From assembly GCF_037478005.1 (NCBI RefSeq), contig NZ_CP144164.1:4092001-4156000 (forward strand): 64,000 nucleotides of DNA. The letters run 5' to 3'. How positions within the stretch are numbered: position 1 is the stretch's first letter; each line of letters starts with the position of its first letter. The notes under the pieces are model-generated. The model made no database searches. It worked only from the letters and a program-made list of their open reading frames with translations, and had not been told where the DNA came from. The position numbers and the translations under genes are program-made. Source of the DNA: Alteromonas sp. M12. GTDB taxonomy: Bacteria > Pseudomonadota > Gammaproteobacteria > Enterobacterales > Alteromonadaceae. This document shows positions 29,108-37,170 of this stretch, one piece after another.

Positions 29108-29410
29108 TTAAGGGCATTTAAATGAAACTTCATTCTCAGCACAAGGAAAGCAACTGCGAACTTCTTTGCCTGTATAGGCATTGCAAACCTTACCGGTTTC
29201 AACATCTACCAAATAAGACTCATTCTCAGTTTGATAGTAGTAATGAACAAAAAGGTCTCCTTGATCTTCAAACTCATGTTGGGAATTGGGCTCACCTTTG
29301 GCGACCAATAAATCTTCCTGACTTGCCAATTGAAGTCCATCGTTTGCTATCCCACTTTTGAAGATAAAAATTGATCCACAGACTAAGAATATGAATACGG
29401 ACTTCTTCAT
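29108..29410 (-). CDS. Small exported cysteine-containing protein
   Basis: The 100-residue product has a signal peptide (about 1-22, ending SGIA). Its C-terminal part has four cysteines (VCNAYTGKEVRSCFPCAENEVSFKCP), suggesting a disulfide-stabilised or metal-binding domain. No family was recognised. It lies 7 bp after the DUF6868-like gene and before the 59-residue membrane protein, so the three form a small operon. Confidence 0.62.
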   Translation of the reverse strand: MKKSVFIFLVCGSIFIFKSGIANDGLQLASQEDLLVAKGEPNSQHEFEDQGDLFVHYYYQTENESYLVDVETGKVCNAYTGKEVRSCFPCAENEVSFKCP

Positions 29411-29417
29411 TTAGCGC

Positions 29418-29663
29418 TTAACTCCCCATTATTTTTAAAGCAATATACGGAGAAACAATAAAAACCAATGTCATGACTTTATAAAGACTCAGAAAGTTAA
29501 TATACAAAGGTGGCAATGTGCTTTTTTCAACTTTGAATACCTTACTATGAATTGAAGCTATTGCATCAGGCATAAGTGTTACAATTAATGTAGCAAGTAA
29601 TAAATAGGCGAGATTAATTATTGACGCCCAACCAAATAGCTCAGTTATTTGTATAATAGTCAT
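29418..29663 (-). CDS. DUF6868-like small membrane protein
   Basis: The 81-residue protein has two membrane helices (about 14-34 and 62-80). The pattern FGWASIINLAYLLLATL ... YKVMTLVFIVSPYIALKIM resembles a small uncharacterised family (DUF6868, recalled, not searched). Function unknown. It is the first gene of a three-gene minus-strand set. Confidence 0.65.
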   Translation of the reverse strand: MTIIQITELFGWASIINLAYLLLATLIVTLMPDAIASIHSKVFKVEKSTLPPLYINFLSLYKVMTLVFIVSPYIALKIMGS

Positions 29664-29991
29664 AGTGGATTACCCTTAGTACCAATACTTTAATCAGTCT
29701 TAGTCTAACTAGTATAAGAGTATAGCGGTCCAAACTCATTTTTTTATTGCAACTCAAAAGATATCAAACTGAATTCACAGCCTTGCTAGCTCCCAAGTGA
29801 TATTAATTTTACAAGCAATATAAAACAAACTTAGGTGATGCAAAGTCATCACAGCTAAATCAACTTCGGTCAAAACAGACTCGGAATTCAATCACTTTCA
29901 TAAATATCTAATTTTTTTTAAACCAACAACTGATTTCAAAAATGATTAGGGTATATTTGTCCCATATTGAATACACTCACAGGATTATGCT
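29664..29991. other. Intergenic region, nothing recognised
   Basis: These 328 AT-rich bp separate divergent genes and should contain both promoters. No hairpin terminator, RNA gene or repeat was seen. Confidence 0.35.
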
Positions 29992-30570
29992 TTGAAACGT
30001 CATATTGGTTTTGCACTAAATATTCTTGCAATAGGTTTGTTTTTCCCTGGAATATTATTACCTATGTTTTCGTTAGATATGGAGATGGCTGCATCATTAG
30101 GGGGATCGACTCTGAGCTCCAGTATTGTCGATAAAGAGCTATCGATAATGGCAACCATCGATGAGTTATGGCACGACCAAAGAATATTAGTCGCGGCACT
30201 AATTTTACTGTTTTCAGTGGGGATACCACTGATAAAAACGAGCATGGTTTGTGTTGCATATTTCCAACCTGGTACAAGGCTAGAACGGGCTTTTTTAAGT
30301 GTGGTTTCAAGCATTGGGAAATGGTCGATGGCTGATGTGTTTGTCGTAGCGGTTTTCCTCGCTATTTTATCCACCAATCACGCAGAAACAACTGACTCTC
30401 ATAATTTTGCGGTATTCGGATTTAAAATGTCGTTAGATATCAGCACACAAACACTATCTAATGCAGGCCAAGGATTCTACTATTTTGCTGGTTATTGTTT
30501 ACTATCTTTATTAGGAACGCACTTCGCAATGCGGGGGGCGCAGTCCTCTAAACCAAAAGCGCTTATGTAA
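29992..30570 (+). CDS. PqiA-like single-unit membrane protein
   Basis: The 192-residue protein starts at TTG 29992 behind AGGA; a nearby ATG at 29987 runs into a stop. Four membrane helices and the motif GIPLIKTSMV together with GKWSMADVFVVAVFLA match the PqiA family, which in E. coli works with the lipid-transport MCE protein PqiB. Here only one of the two PqiA units exists, zinc-ribbon cysteines are lacking, and no pqiB/pqiC neighbours are present. Its role is therefore uncertain. Confidence 0.82.
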   Translation: MKRHIGFALNILAIGLFFPGILLPMFSLDMEMAASLGGSTLSSSIVDKELSIMATIDELWHDQRILVAALILLFSVGIPLIKTSMVCVAYFQPGTRLERAFLSVVSSIGKWSMADVFVVAVFLAILSTNHAETTDSHNFAVFGFKMSLDISTQTLSNAGQGFYYFAGYCLLSLLGTHFAMRGAQSSKPKALM

Positions 30571-30745
30571 AAACTATTCACGTTTATTTTTATACACAAT
30601 CAAAAGTTGTTTAAAAATACAGCAATTAATCTGAAAAAATGTTAAACATATTAGGACAGGTTAAGACAATCGCCATTGTAAACAGTGGCAAACAGTCGCA
30701 GTAAATAACCGGTAAATTTCACCCTAACTAAAGAAAGGAGTCATT

Positions 30746-31219
30746 ATGGCTATTGGAATTATGGAATTTATTGGCGGTATTTTTAAGCCAGCTGCAGATT
30801 TGATTGATAATGTGCACACTTCAGATGAAGAACGCTTAGTACTTAAAAAACAACTCGATGAAATTAGGGCTGGTGTACAACTTAAGATGATTGAGTTGGA
30901 GCACAAAGTTTTAGAGTATGAAACTAAAGTACTTCAAGCTCAGCAAGCCGTCATTGTCGCCGAAGCTCAAGGCAAAAGTTGGATACAGAGAAATTGGCGG
31001 CCGGTCTTAATGATGGTGATTATTTTTATTGTAGCGAATAACTACATTCTGTTTCCTTACCTCAATCTGTTTACCGACAAAGTGGCAATGTTAGAACTGC
31101 CAGAGGAACTGTTTACGCTGTTAACCGTAGGTGTAGGCGGTTATGTTGTCGGTAGAAGTGGCGAAAAAATAGCCCAATCTATGCGCAAACAACCAAGTGT
31201 AGAGAATGAAGGAAAATAA
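30746..31219 (+). CDS. 3TM holin-like membrane protein
   Basis: The 157 residues begin with a short amphipathic N-terminus (IMEFIGGIFKPAADLIDN), a long charged helix, then the signature GKSWIQRNWRPVLMMVIIF and two further hydrophobic stretches ending in VGVGGYVVGRSGEKIA. This is the architecture of the 3TM-type holins found in phages and gene transfer agents. AAAGGAG precedes the ATG. No endolysin, spanin or phage structural gene lies nearby. It may be a domesticated pore-former or have an unrelated function. Confidence 0.75.
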   Translation: MAIGIMEFIGGIFKPAADLIDNVHTSDEERLVLKKQLDEIRAGVQLKMIELEHKVLEYETKVLQAQQAVIVAEAQGKSWIQRNWRPVLMMVIIFIVANNYILFPYLNLFTDKVAMLELPEELFTLLTVGVGGYVVGRSGEKIAQSMRKQPSVENEGK

Positions 31220-31283
31220 ACCAGAACAAATATTCCCATAGTGACCATGAAGTCACTATGGGGAAAACATTACCATCTGCATG

Positions 31284-32219
31284 TTAAGTTTTCGATATTA
31301 CCACCGAGTCCATCTGAGGCTGAAGTTTAAACTTCACCGTTTGTAATGCTAGGCACAGCGAAATCAGCCCCATACCAAACCAACCAATCAACTTAAAATC
31401 TTCTCCCACAATGATAACCGCTAAAAAAGTAGCAACCAAGGGCTCGATTAGCGTTATTAACGTGGCGCGACTAGCATCAACAAGTTTCAAGCCAAATCCA
31501 AACAATAAATACCCTAGAAACATCGGAAAAAAGGCCATGTACAAAGCAACCGAGGTATTTGTAACGGTAGAAAATAAATTAGCACCGGTAAACCATAAAG
31601 ACGGTAGTAACAACAATGCAGCCAAGCCAAATAACCCTGCCATCGAAGATTGTGAATCAATACCTTTTTCAATCAAATGTTTAGCTGCCCAAGAATAGCC
31701 AGCATAGGTTAGCCCTGCCAATAAACCCAAAATAATCCCCACATATTGTAAGGTTTGGTGAGTTGATGTGACTAAACCGTCAGTTTTGCCAATCACTAAC
31801 AGGACAATTCCAATAACGCCGATAACAAAACTCACAATCCACTGAACAGAAATATTCTTTTTACTAATAACCCGTTCATACAATGCAGCAAAAAAAGGTG
31901 CACTAGCAATAGAAATGACAGTACCAATAGCAACACCAGAAAATCGCATCGAGGTATAAAAGGCTAACGGGTAGATCGCGACACACGCGCCTCCGAACAA
32001 CACGAAATGGGGATACGCGAGCATTAATCTAAAATCAGCGCGTAACTTGGAACGGGCAGAAAACACCAAAAGCACGCCGCCGATACCCATCGAAAAAGCC
32101 CCTATCGCCAATGAGCTAATATCTGGCGCATAGCTTGCTGCTACCCCAGTGGTACCCCAAAGAAAGCTAGCAATAACTATTGCAAAAATACTTTTAAAAA
32201 CGTGGAATTGCTGAGACAT
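31284..32219 (-). CDS. EamA/DMT-superfamily transporter
   Basis: The 311-residue protein has ten membrane helices in two EamA repeats, with the entry motif FLWGTTGVAASYAPDISSLA and the second-repeat region IEPLVATFLAVIIVGE near the end. Members export or import amino acids and metabolites. It lies directly downstream of an AraC-type regulator on the same strand, which is the likely local controller. The substrate cannot be predicted. Confidence 0.88.
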   Translation of the reverse strand: MSQQFHVFKSIFAIVIASFLWGTTGVAASYAPDISSLAIGAFSMGIGGVLLVFSARSKLRADFRLMLAYPHFVLFGGACVAIYPLAFYTSMRFSGVAIGTVISIASAPFFAALYERVISKKNISVQWIVSFVIGVIGIVLLVIGKTDGLVTSTHQTLQYVGIILGLLAGLTYAGYSWAAKHLIEKGIDSQSSMAGLFGLAALLLLPSLWFTGANLFSTVTNTSVALYMAFFPMFLGYLLFGFGLKLVDASRATLITLIEPLVATFLAVIIVGEDFKLIGWFGMGLISLCLALQTVKFKLQPQMDSVVISKT

Positions 32220-32322
32220 AACAAAATGTGAGAATGTGTATTTAATGGTAGTAAAACTATACGCCTTTAAAATTCAAAAAATTTGACAAATAAGACACTT
32301 TCTTTGACGAAGCAGACTAAAT

Positions 32323-33030
32323 TTAATGTTTAAATTTTGTTGGAGGAAGACCAAAATAGCTTGAAAACTTTCGGCTAAAGCTCGAAAGATCACTAAATCC
32401 GACCCTTTCTCCAACTAGCTGCAAAGGATAATCCGTATGGCGCAGCAATGCCTGAGCTTTTTCCATCCTTAAGGTGGTGACATATTTCATTACAGTAGTA
32501 CCAGTCTGCTGCTTAAACAATTTTTTAAGTTGTGTTTCACTCAAACATGCAATTTTAGCCAAGTGTTTAATTTGTAGTTTGTTGGCAATATTCTGTTCTA
32601 TGTAGGCAATAGTAGCGCCAATTCGTCTATCCACTTTTGGTAGTAAAGCTTGTTCACTCAATATAAGAAAGAAAGTTTCGTACATCGCTTGCTCAAGAGA
32701 CGGGTTTAGCTGGTATTCAAGTTGATTCTCGATAAATCCTAAATAACTGATAAGACTTGAATTAATTGTAAAAACAACCTGTTCAGACAGTTCCAGGTTT
32801 TTTGGCAGAACTTGCATATCAGCGACTACAAACCTAGCTTCAGTATTTGCCGTAAAAAGATGAGATTCATTGGCTTTCACAACGACACACTCACCCGGCG
32901 CTACCTTGCCGTTAAAGTTACCTACTTTAATATTGATAACGCCCCTCAGAGGCAAAACCAACTGATTGAATGTGTGGCTATGATTAGTGGGCTTAGTACT
33001 GTACGACCGTATAGACAGATGGTTTGGCAT
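32323..33030 (-). CDS. AraC-family transcriptional regulator
   Basis: The 235-residue protein has an N-terminal cupin-like sensing domain (HTFNQLVLPLRGVINIKVG, about 18-80) and a C-terminal double helix-turn-helix (about 135-235) with QTGTTVMKYVTTLRMEKAQALLR and GFSDLSSFSRKFSSYFGLPP. It lies 103 bp upstream of the DMT transporter, its likely target. The effector is unknown. Confidence 0.9.
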   Translation of the reverse strand: MPNHLSIRSYSTKPTNHSHTFNQLVLPLRGVINIKVGNFNGKVAPGECVVVKANESHLFTANTEARFVVADMQVLPKNLELSEQVVFTINSSLISYLGFIENQLEYQLNPSLEQAMYETFFLILSEQALLPKVDRRIGATIAYIEQNIANKLQIKHLAKIACLSETQLKKLFKQQTGTTVMKYVTTLRMEKAQALLRHTDYPLQLVGERVGFSDLSSFSRKFSSYFGLPPTKFKH

Positions 33031-33279
33031 AGAACCCTTATCAATTTCAGTTTACTTCAAGCTCTAGCCATTGAACTATTGTAATCTACTAGGCCAGAAT
33101 GACAGTGTTGAAAGCAATATTACGCAAATTCATTAGCCTCTGCCATCCTAAAACAGTCGCAATTCAGCTAGCAAAGTGGAATGTTAGCCTATTTGACGTT
33201 TACGACATAATACGCGGTTAATTCACCTCCCCTTCCTGTTAATAGCAGTTGCTATAATTCCGATAAATTTGTCGCTAAA

Positions 33280-34101
33280 TCAATTTAAATTTAGTGCACT
33301 CAGTTTAAGCTTGTATTTACGACTTACTTTGAGCTCAACGCCAGAGACTAATCTGGCCATATATTCGCCATTTGAATTAGGGGTTAGATGTGTAATCTGG
33401 TTCAGATTTATAATGCTTGACCGATTGATCCTTGGAAAACACCTTTTATCCAATTCGGCTTCAAATTGACGAAGTGTTTTACGCACTATATGGGTCTCAT
33501 CAAGGGTATGGATACACATATAATCACCAGCGGCTTCAATCCACAAAATGTTTTCTAGCTTGATCCGTAACCATTGAGTGCCGCTTTTAATTGAAATAGT
33601 TTGTTGCAAATCCGTTAGTGTAGCTTGCTTCGAATGTTCTAGGCATTGCATAAAACCATCCAACGACTTACCGGTTTTACTACACAACAATTGATTAAGT
33701 TTAGTTTGCGCAAGCAACGCTTGATTCTCTAACAATGCATTTCCTAGCCTATCTAAACAAGCCTTGAGACGGCAATTGGAGATGGGTTTTAATAAATAAT
33801 CAAACACCTTGTATTCAAACGCTTGCATCGCAAACTCGCTAGATGCTGCGACAAAAACAATTTTAGGTAATGGTACTATTGCTCCATTGAGCTTATCTAG
33901 CAGTTCAATACCATTTGCGCCAAGCATTTCGATATCAACAAACACGACATCAGGCTGGTACTCAAGAATATAGCTATAGCCACACTTTTGATTATCACAA
34001 TGGGCTAATATGTTAATGTTTTCGAATGCCGTTAAACGAGGCGTCAAGCATCTATCTATCACGGCTTTATCTTCGACAACTATTGCCGAAATGGTATCCA
34101 T
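33280..34101 (-). CDS. LytTR-family response regulator
   Basis: The start at 34101 is preferred over 34149 because GGGGAAA precedes it and the receiver domain begins right away (MDTISAIVVEDKAV). The 273-residue product has a receiver domain with phospho-acceptor D56 in VVFVDIEM, a linker, and a LytTR DNA-binding domain (about 170-273, LENILWIEAAGDYMCIHT and FPRINRSSIINLNQI). No histidine kinase is adjacent. Regulators of this type often control surface or secreted products. Confidence 0.9.
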   Translation of the reverse strand: MDTISAIVVEDKAVIDRCLTPRLTAFENINILAHCDNQKCGYSYILEYQPDVVFVDIEMLGANGIELLDKLNGAIVPLPKIVFVAASSEFAMQAFEYKVFDYLLKPISNCRLKACLDRLGNALLENQALLAQTKLNQLLCSKTGKSLDGFMQCLEHSKQATLTDLQQTISIKSGTQWLRIKLENILWIEAAGDYMCIHTLDETHIVRKTLRQFEAELDKRCFPRINRSSIINLNQITHLTPNSNGEYMARLVSGVELKVSRKYKLKLSALNLN

Positions 34102-34323
34102 CAAATTTCCCCATAAAATTTGCATGTGGATACTATTGTGATGCCTCACTGGTGACCTGCAAATTCAAGATGTAACAAGGTGTTGATGGGATTTAGCAAA
34201 TAAAAAGGATAGAGCAGTGCTGAGCCTCGCGTAAACCGCTAACGCCAACTTATAAGTTGAAAAATAATTTTGGATTCAGGATATACGAAAAGCTGCCACC
34301 CAAGTGCGCAGCAGCAGATAATA

Positions 34324-35145
34324 TTAGTCAGCTAATTTACGTTTAATCCGAGCCATCAAACCCAATAATCCGATAGCAAAAAAGCCAAGCGTTGCAGGCT
34401 CCGGAACTTGTGATACGGTGATGCGTGCCACTTCAAAACCAGATGCTGTAAAATCGGCAGCAGCTTGGTCTAGGGTATAACCACTGGCAGTAGTTCCACC
34501 GATGATAGCTAATCCTCCGGGTAAGACTTCAAGCCCGTTGTGAAAGGTGATCACCCCATTTTCGTTTTGACGTGCTTCGGCCTCAGCTCCTTGCAAGAAA
34601 GGCGCACCAAATCCTCGGTTTAATTCAGTACCAGAATCGTAGACTGATGAACCTAGCACTAAGATGTCCAATCCTACAAAGTTACCATCGTCATTGAATA
34701 GTGAATATGACATTGGGTTGTCATTGCCAATGAACGCATCGTTTGTGGGAATAAGCATGGATAAAAAGCTGAAATAACCACTGCTCATCGCTTCTATTTC
34801 TAACAATCCGCTAGTTGCCGTTTCACCCGGCTCAAACACGGGTGCCGCACCAGTGGGAGCGGCTAACACACTTTGAACTCCCATTGGGTTACTCATTGCA
34901 AAATCCGCTTCAATCCCCGCAGTCATGCCATTTTCCGCTAAACTTTGTAATGACGAAGACGCCACAGAGCCTGCGTCAAAAGCATCGTACATACCGTCAT
35001 GAAAGCCTAACCAGACTGGCGTCATAGCTAAACCTCCATCGTCAAATAAACTGCTAACCTGCACCTGAATAGTTGTAGCATTGGCTGAGAGGCTTAGGCA
35101 TGCCCCCAAAGCAGTAGTGATAATTCCTTTGTTTAATGTTTTCAT
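34324..35145 (-). CDS. Spondin_N-type protein with PEP-CTERM sorting signal
   Basis: The start at 35145 gives a proper signal peptide (MKTLNKGIITTALGACLSLS, cleavage near ANA). The mature protein resembles the spondin_N domain (TPVWLGFHDGMYDAFDAGS). The C-terminus VPEPATLGFFAIGLLGLMA plus a basic end is a PEP-CTERM signal, recognised by an exosortase. The protein should be released to the cell surface or matrix. The LytTR regulator is downstream on the same strand. Confidence 0.85.
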   Translation of the reverse strand: MKTLNKGIITTALGACLSLSANATTIQVQVSSLFDDGGLAMTPVWLGFHDGMYDAFDAGSVASSSLQSLAENGMTAGIEADFAMSNPMGVQSVLAAPTGAAPVFEPGETATSGLLEIEAMSSGYFSFLSMLIPTNDAFIGNDNPMSYSLFNDDGNFVGLDILVLGSSVYDSGTELNRGFGAPFLQGAEAEARQNENGVITFHNGLEVLPGGLAIIGGTTASGYTLDQAAADFTASGFEVARITVSQVPEPATLGFFAIGLLGLMARIKRKLAD

Positions 35146-35412
35146 AATTATGGTCTTCCAATATTCTAAGTAAACACGCTTTTGAAACAATATTTAAAGC
35201 GTTCCCGTGGCTTACATCCCTTTCGTTTGTCTTATTAATGTTAGAGATAGAAACATTGGCATTAATAAATTCACTACTAATCGCCAAGCAATGAGGGATA
35301 ACTACTAGCAATTGTCAGATTACGAATGATTTATCACAAAAGTATCACGGGCGAATCACGAAAGATTAAAGAAATACTGAACCGCTGGAGCTTATTGACA
35401 GACCTATAAAGT

Positions 35413-35949
35413 ATGAAAAGAAATAGTGAAACAGTTTTAACTGAGTGGTTAGTCATAAACGCTCAAATGGGCGATGAAAAAGCACTCGAACAGTTGCTTC
35501 GAGTCTGGTATCCCAAATTAATTGGTTATGCGTCAAGACTTCTGGAAGACGAACACTTAGCAAATGATGCAATCCAAAACGCGTTGCTTGATATGTGCAG
35601 GAATATTAAAAAAATTGAAGATCCTGCGGCTTTTCCTAAATGGATTTTTAAAATACTACAAAACAAGTGCGCTGATTCCATCAAACATTTACAAAAAGAG
35701 CGTCACAAAGCCCGTGCACTTGAAGCAAGTCAATACCTTGAAATCGAGAAAGTTGAGTTGCTAGACAACACACCAGAAGTTGATCTTTCTAATCTAGATA
35801 ACAACGCATACCAGTTAGTGTACTTACACTATTTTGAAGAGTTTACGCTAACCGAGATTAGCCATATTGTCGGACTCCCGGTAGGTACATTGAAATCGAG
35901 GCTGCATGGGATTCGACAAAAACTTAAACTAAGCAATAAAGGACATTAA
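35413..35949 (+). CDS. Sigma-70 family ECF RNA polymerase sigma factor
   Basis: The 178-residue protein shows sigma region 2 (YASRLLEDEHLANDAIQNAL, about 45-65) and region 4 (LTEISHIVGLPVGTLKSRLHGIR, about 148-170). It lacks regions 1 and 3, as ECF factors do. It is followed 1 bp later by a small membrane protein gene, the usual place for an anti-sigma factor. It is divergent from the PEP-CTERM gene and may control it. Confidence 0.92.
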   Translation: MKRNSETVLTEWLVINAQMGDEKALEQLLRVWYPKLIGYASRLLEDEHLANDAIQNALLDMCRNIKKIEDPAAFPKWIFKILQNKCADSIKHLQKERHKARALEASQYLEIEKVELLDNTPEVDLSNLDNNAYQLVYLHYFEEFTLTEISHIVGLPVGTLKSRLHGIRQKLKLSNKGH

Positions 35950-35950
35950 A

Positions 35951-36343
35951 ATGAGTGATATTAATCAAAAAATTTTAGCGGCCATGCAACAACAAAGCAA
36001 TGCTGAAAAGGTATCTGAACAAGAAGCAAATACATTGCAACTTATTGGTCGAAGCTTTAAAGGGACATTCAAATTTACGGCCATCGCGATTATTTCCCTG
36101 CAAGTTATATTCATAGGATTGGCGATTTATTTCGGGTTCAATCTATTCAATGAACAAAATATTGGAATTAAATTACACTGGCTGCTTGGAACACTTGTGG
36201 CTTTTATCATCTTCGCAGCTATGCGCTTATGGTTGTTCATGGAATTAAATCGATTGTCTGTACTCAGAGAAGTTAAACGAGTTGAGCTACAGCTAGCTTT
36301 GTTAACCAACCAATTGATTAATAATAATAAATTTGACGGTTGA
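35951..36343 (+). CDS. Small membrane protein paired with the ECF sigma factor
   Basis: The 130-residue protein has a soluble N-terminal helix region and two membrane helices (about 43-63 and 77-97), then a basic helical tail. It starts 1 bp after the sigma gene with AAAGGA as ribosome site. It resembles DUF6768-type partners, recalled and not searched. Operon position suggests an anti-sigma or modulating role, but no zinc-binding anti-sigma HxxxCxxC motif is present. Confidence 0.65.
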   Translation: MSDINQKILAAMQQQSNAEKVSEQEANTLQLIGRSFKGTFKFTAIAIISLQVIFIGLAIYFGFNLFNEQNIGIKLHWLLGTLVAFIIFAAMRLWLFMELNRLSVLREVKRVELQLALLTNQLINNNKFDG

Positions 36344-36480
36344 ACTTTTTCTGACATTAAACGTTTATATATTGAGAGATTGATATAGTGAAGCGATAAA
36401 CTCAATCGATAAAACTAATTATACAAAATTTTCTAAACGACTATACTGATTAGCAGATTCTTAGATAACAAGGAGAAATT

Positions 36481-36948
36481 ATGAAAATTGACATTGGTAT
36501 TAATGAAACAGATCGTAATCAAATCGCTGAAGGTTTGAAAAAGTTACTGGCAGATAGCTATACCTTGTATCTCCAAACCCATAATTTTCACTGGAATGTG
36601 ACGGGTCCTCAATTCAGAGAGTTACATTTGATGTTTGAAGAACATTATACTGAGTTAGCGGTTGCTGTTGATGATATAGCAGAACGGATCCGGACTTTGG
36701 GTATGGTTGCACCAGGGACCTATAAAGAGTTTGCAAAACTGAGCGCAATTAAAGAAGTCGATGGCGTCCCCGCGTCAGAAGAAATGGTTAAAATTCTGTT
36801 GCAGGGTCATGAGCAAGTGGTTAAAACTTGTAGAGAGGCCCTTAAAGTAGCTCAAGATGCAGATGACGAATCTTCTGCAGCATTGGTATCAGATAGAATG
36901 CGTGTACATGAAAAGACCGCGTGGATGCTTAGAGCAACTCTAAGATAG
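36481..36948 (+). CDS. dps: Dps ferritin-like DNA-protecting protein
   Basis: The 155 residues form one four-helix bundle that assembles into a dodecamer, stores iron and protects DNA from peroxide. The ferroxidase ligands are in [16 protein letters not shown] and [29 protein letters not shown] precedes the ATG. The 137-bp upstream gap contains a TATACT candidate -10 near 36439. Monocistronic. Confidence 0.94.
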   Translation: MKIDIGINETDRNQIAEGLKKLLADSYTLYLQTHNFHWNVTGPQFRELHLMFEEHYTELAVAVDDIAERIRTLGMVAPGTYKEFAKLSAIKEVDGVPASEEMVKILLQGHEQVVKTCREALKVAQDADDESSAALVSDRMRVHEKTAWMLRATLR

Positions 36949-37170
36949 TAGTTCGCAACCTACTTGATTGTAAACTTGTAGGCTAACTGTGCATCATTAT
37001 CATACTTACCGTCTTGTCGACTTAATATTTATTTTGAAGTGGACAAAGACGGTATTTTGTTTCTGACGTGTGCAAAATGTTGGGATTCTGACTGCCTAGT
37101 AGGCCAGACAATCTGGTTAACTCAGGCCGCATTTTGAATCAGTTATTCCATCAAGCAAGTAACAGTCAAA

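Noticed and set aside
30746..31219. Prophage remnant around the holin-like gene
   Set aside because: No integrase, endolysin, capsid or tail gene and no att-like repeats were seen in the flanks.
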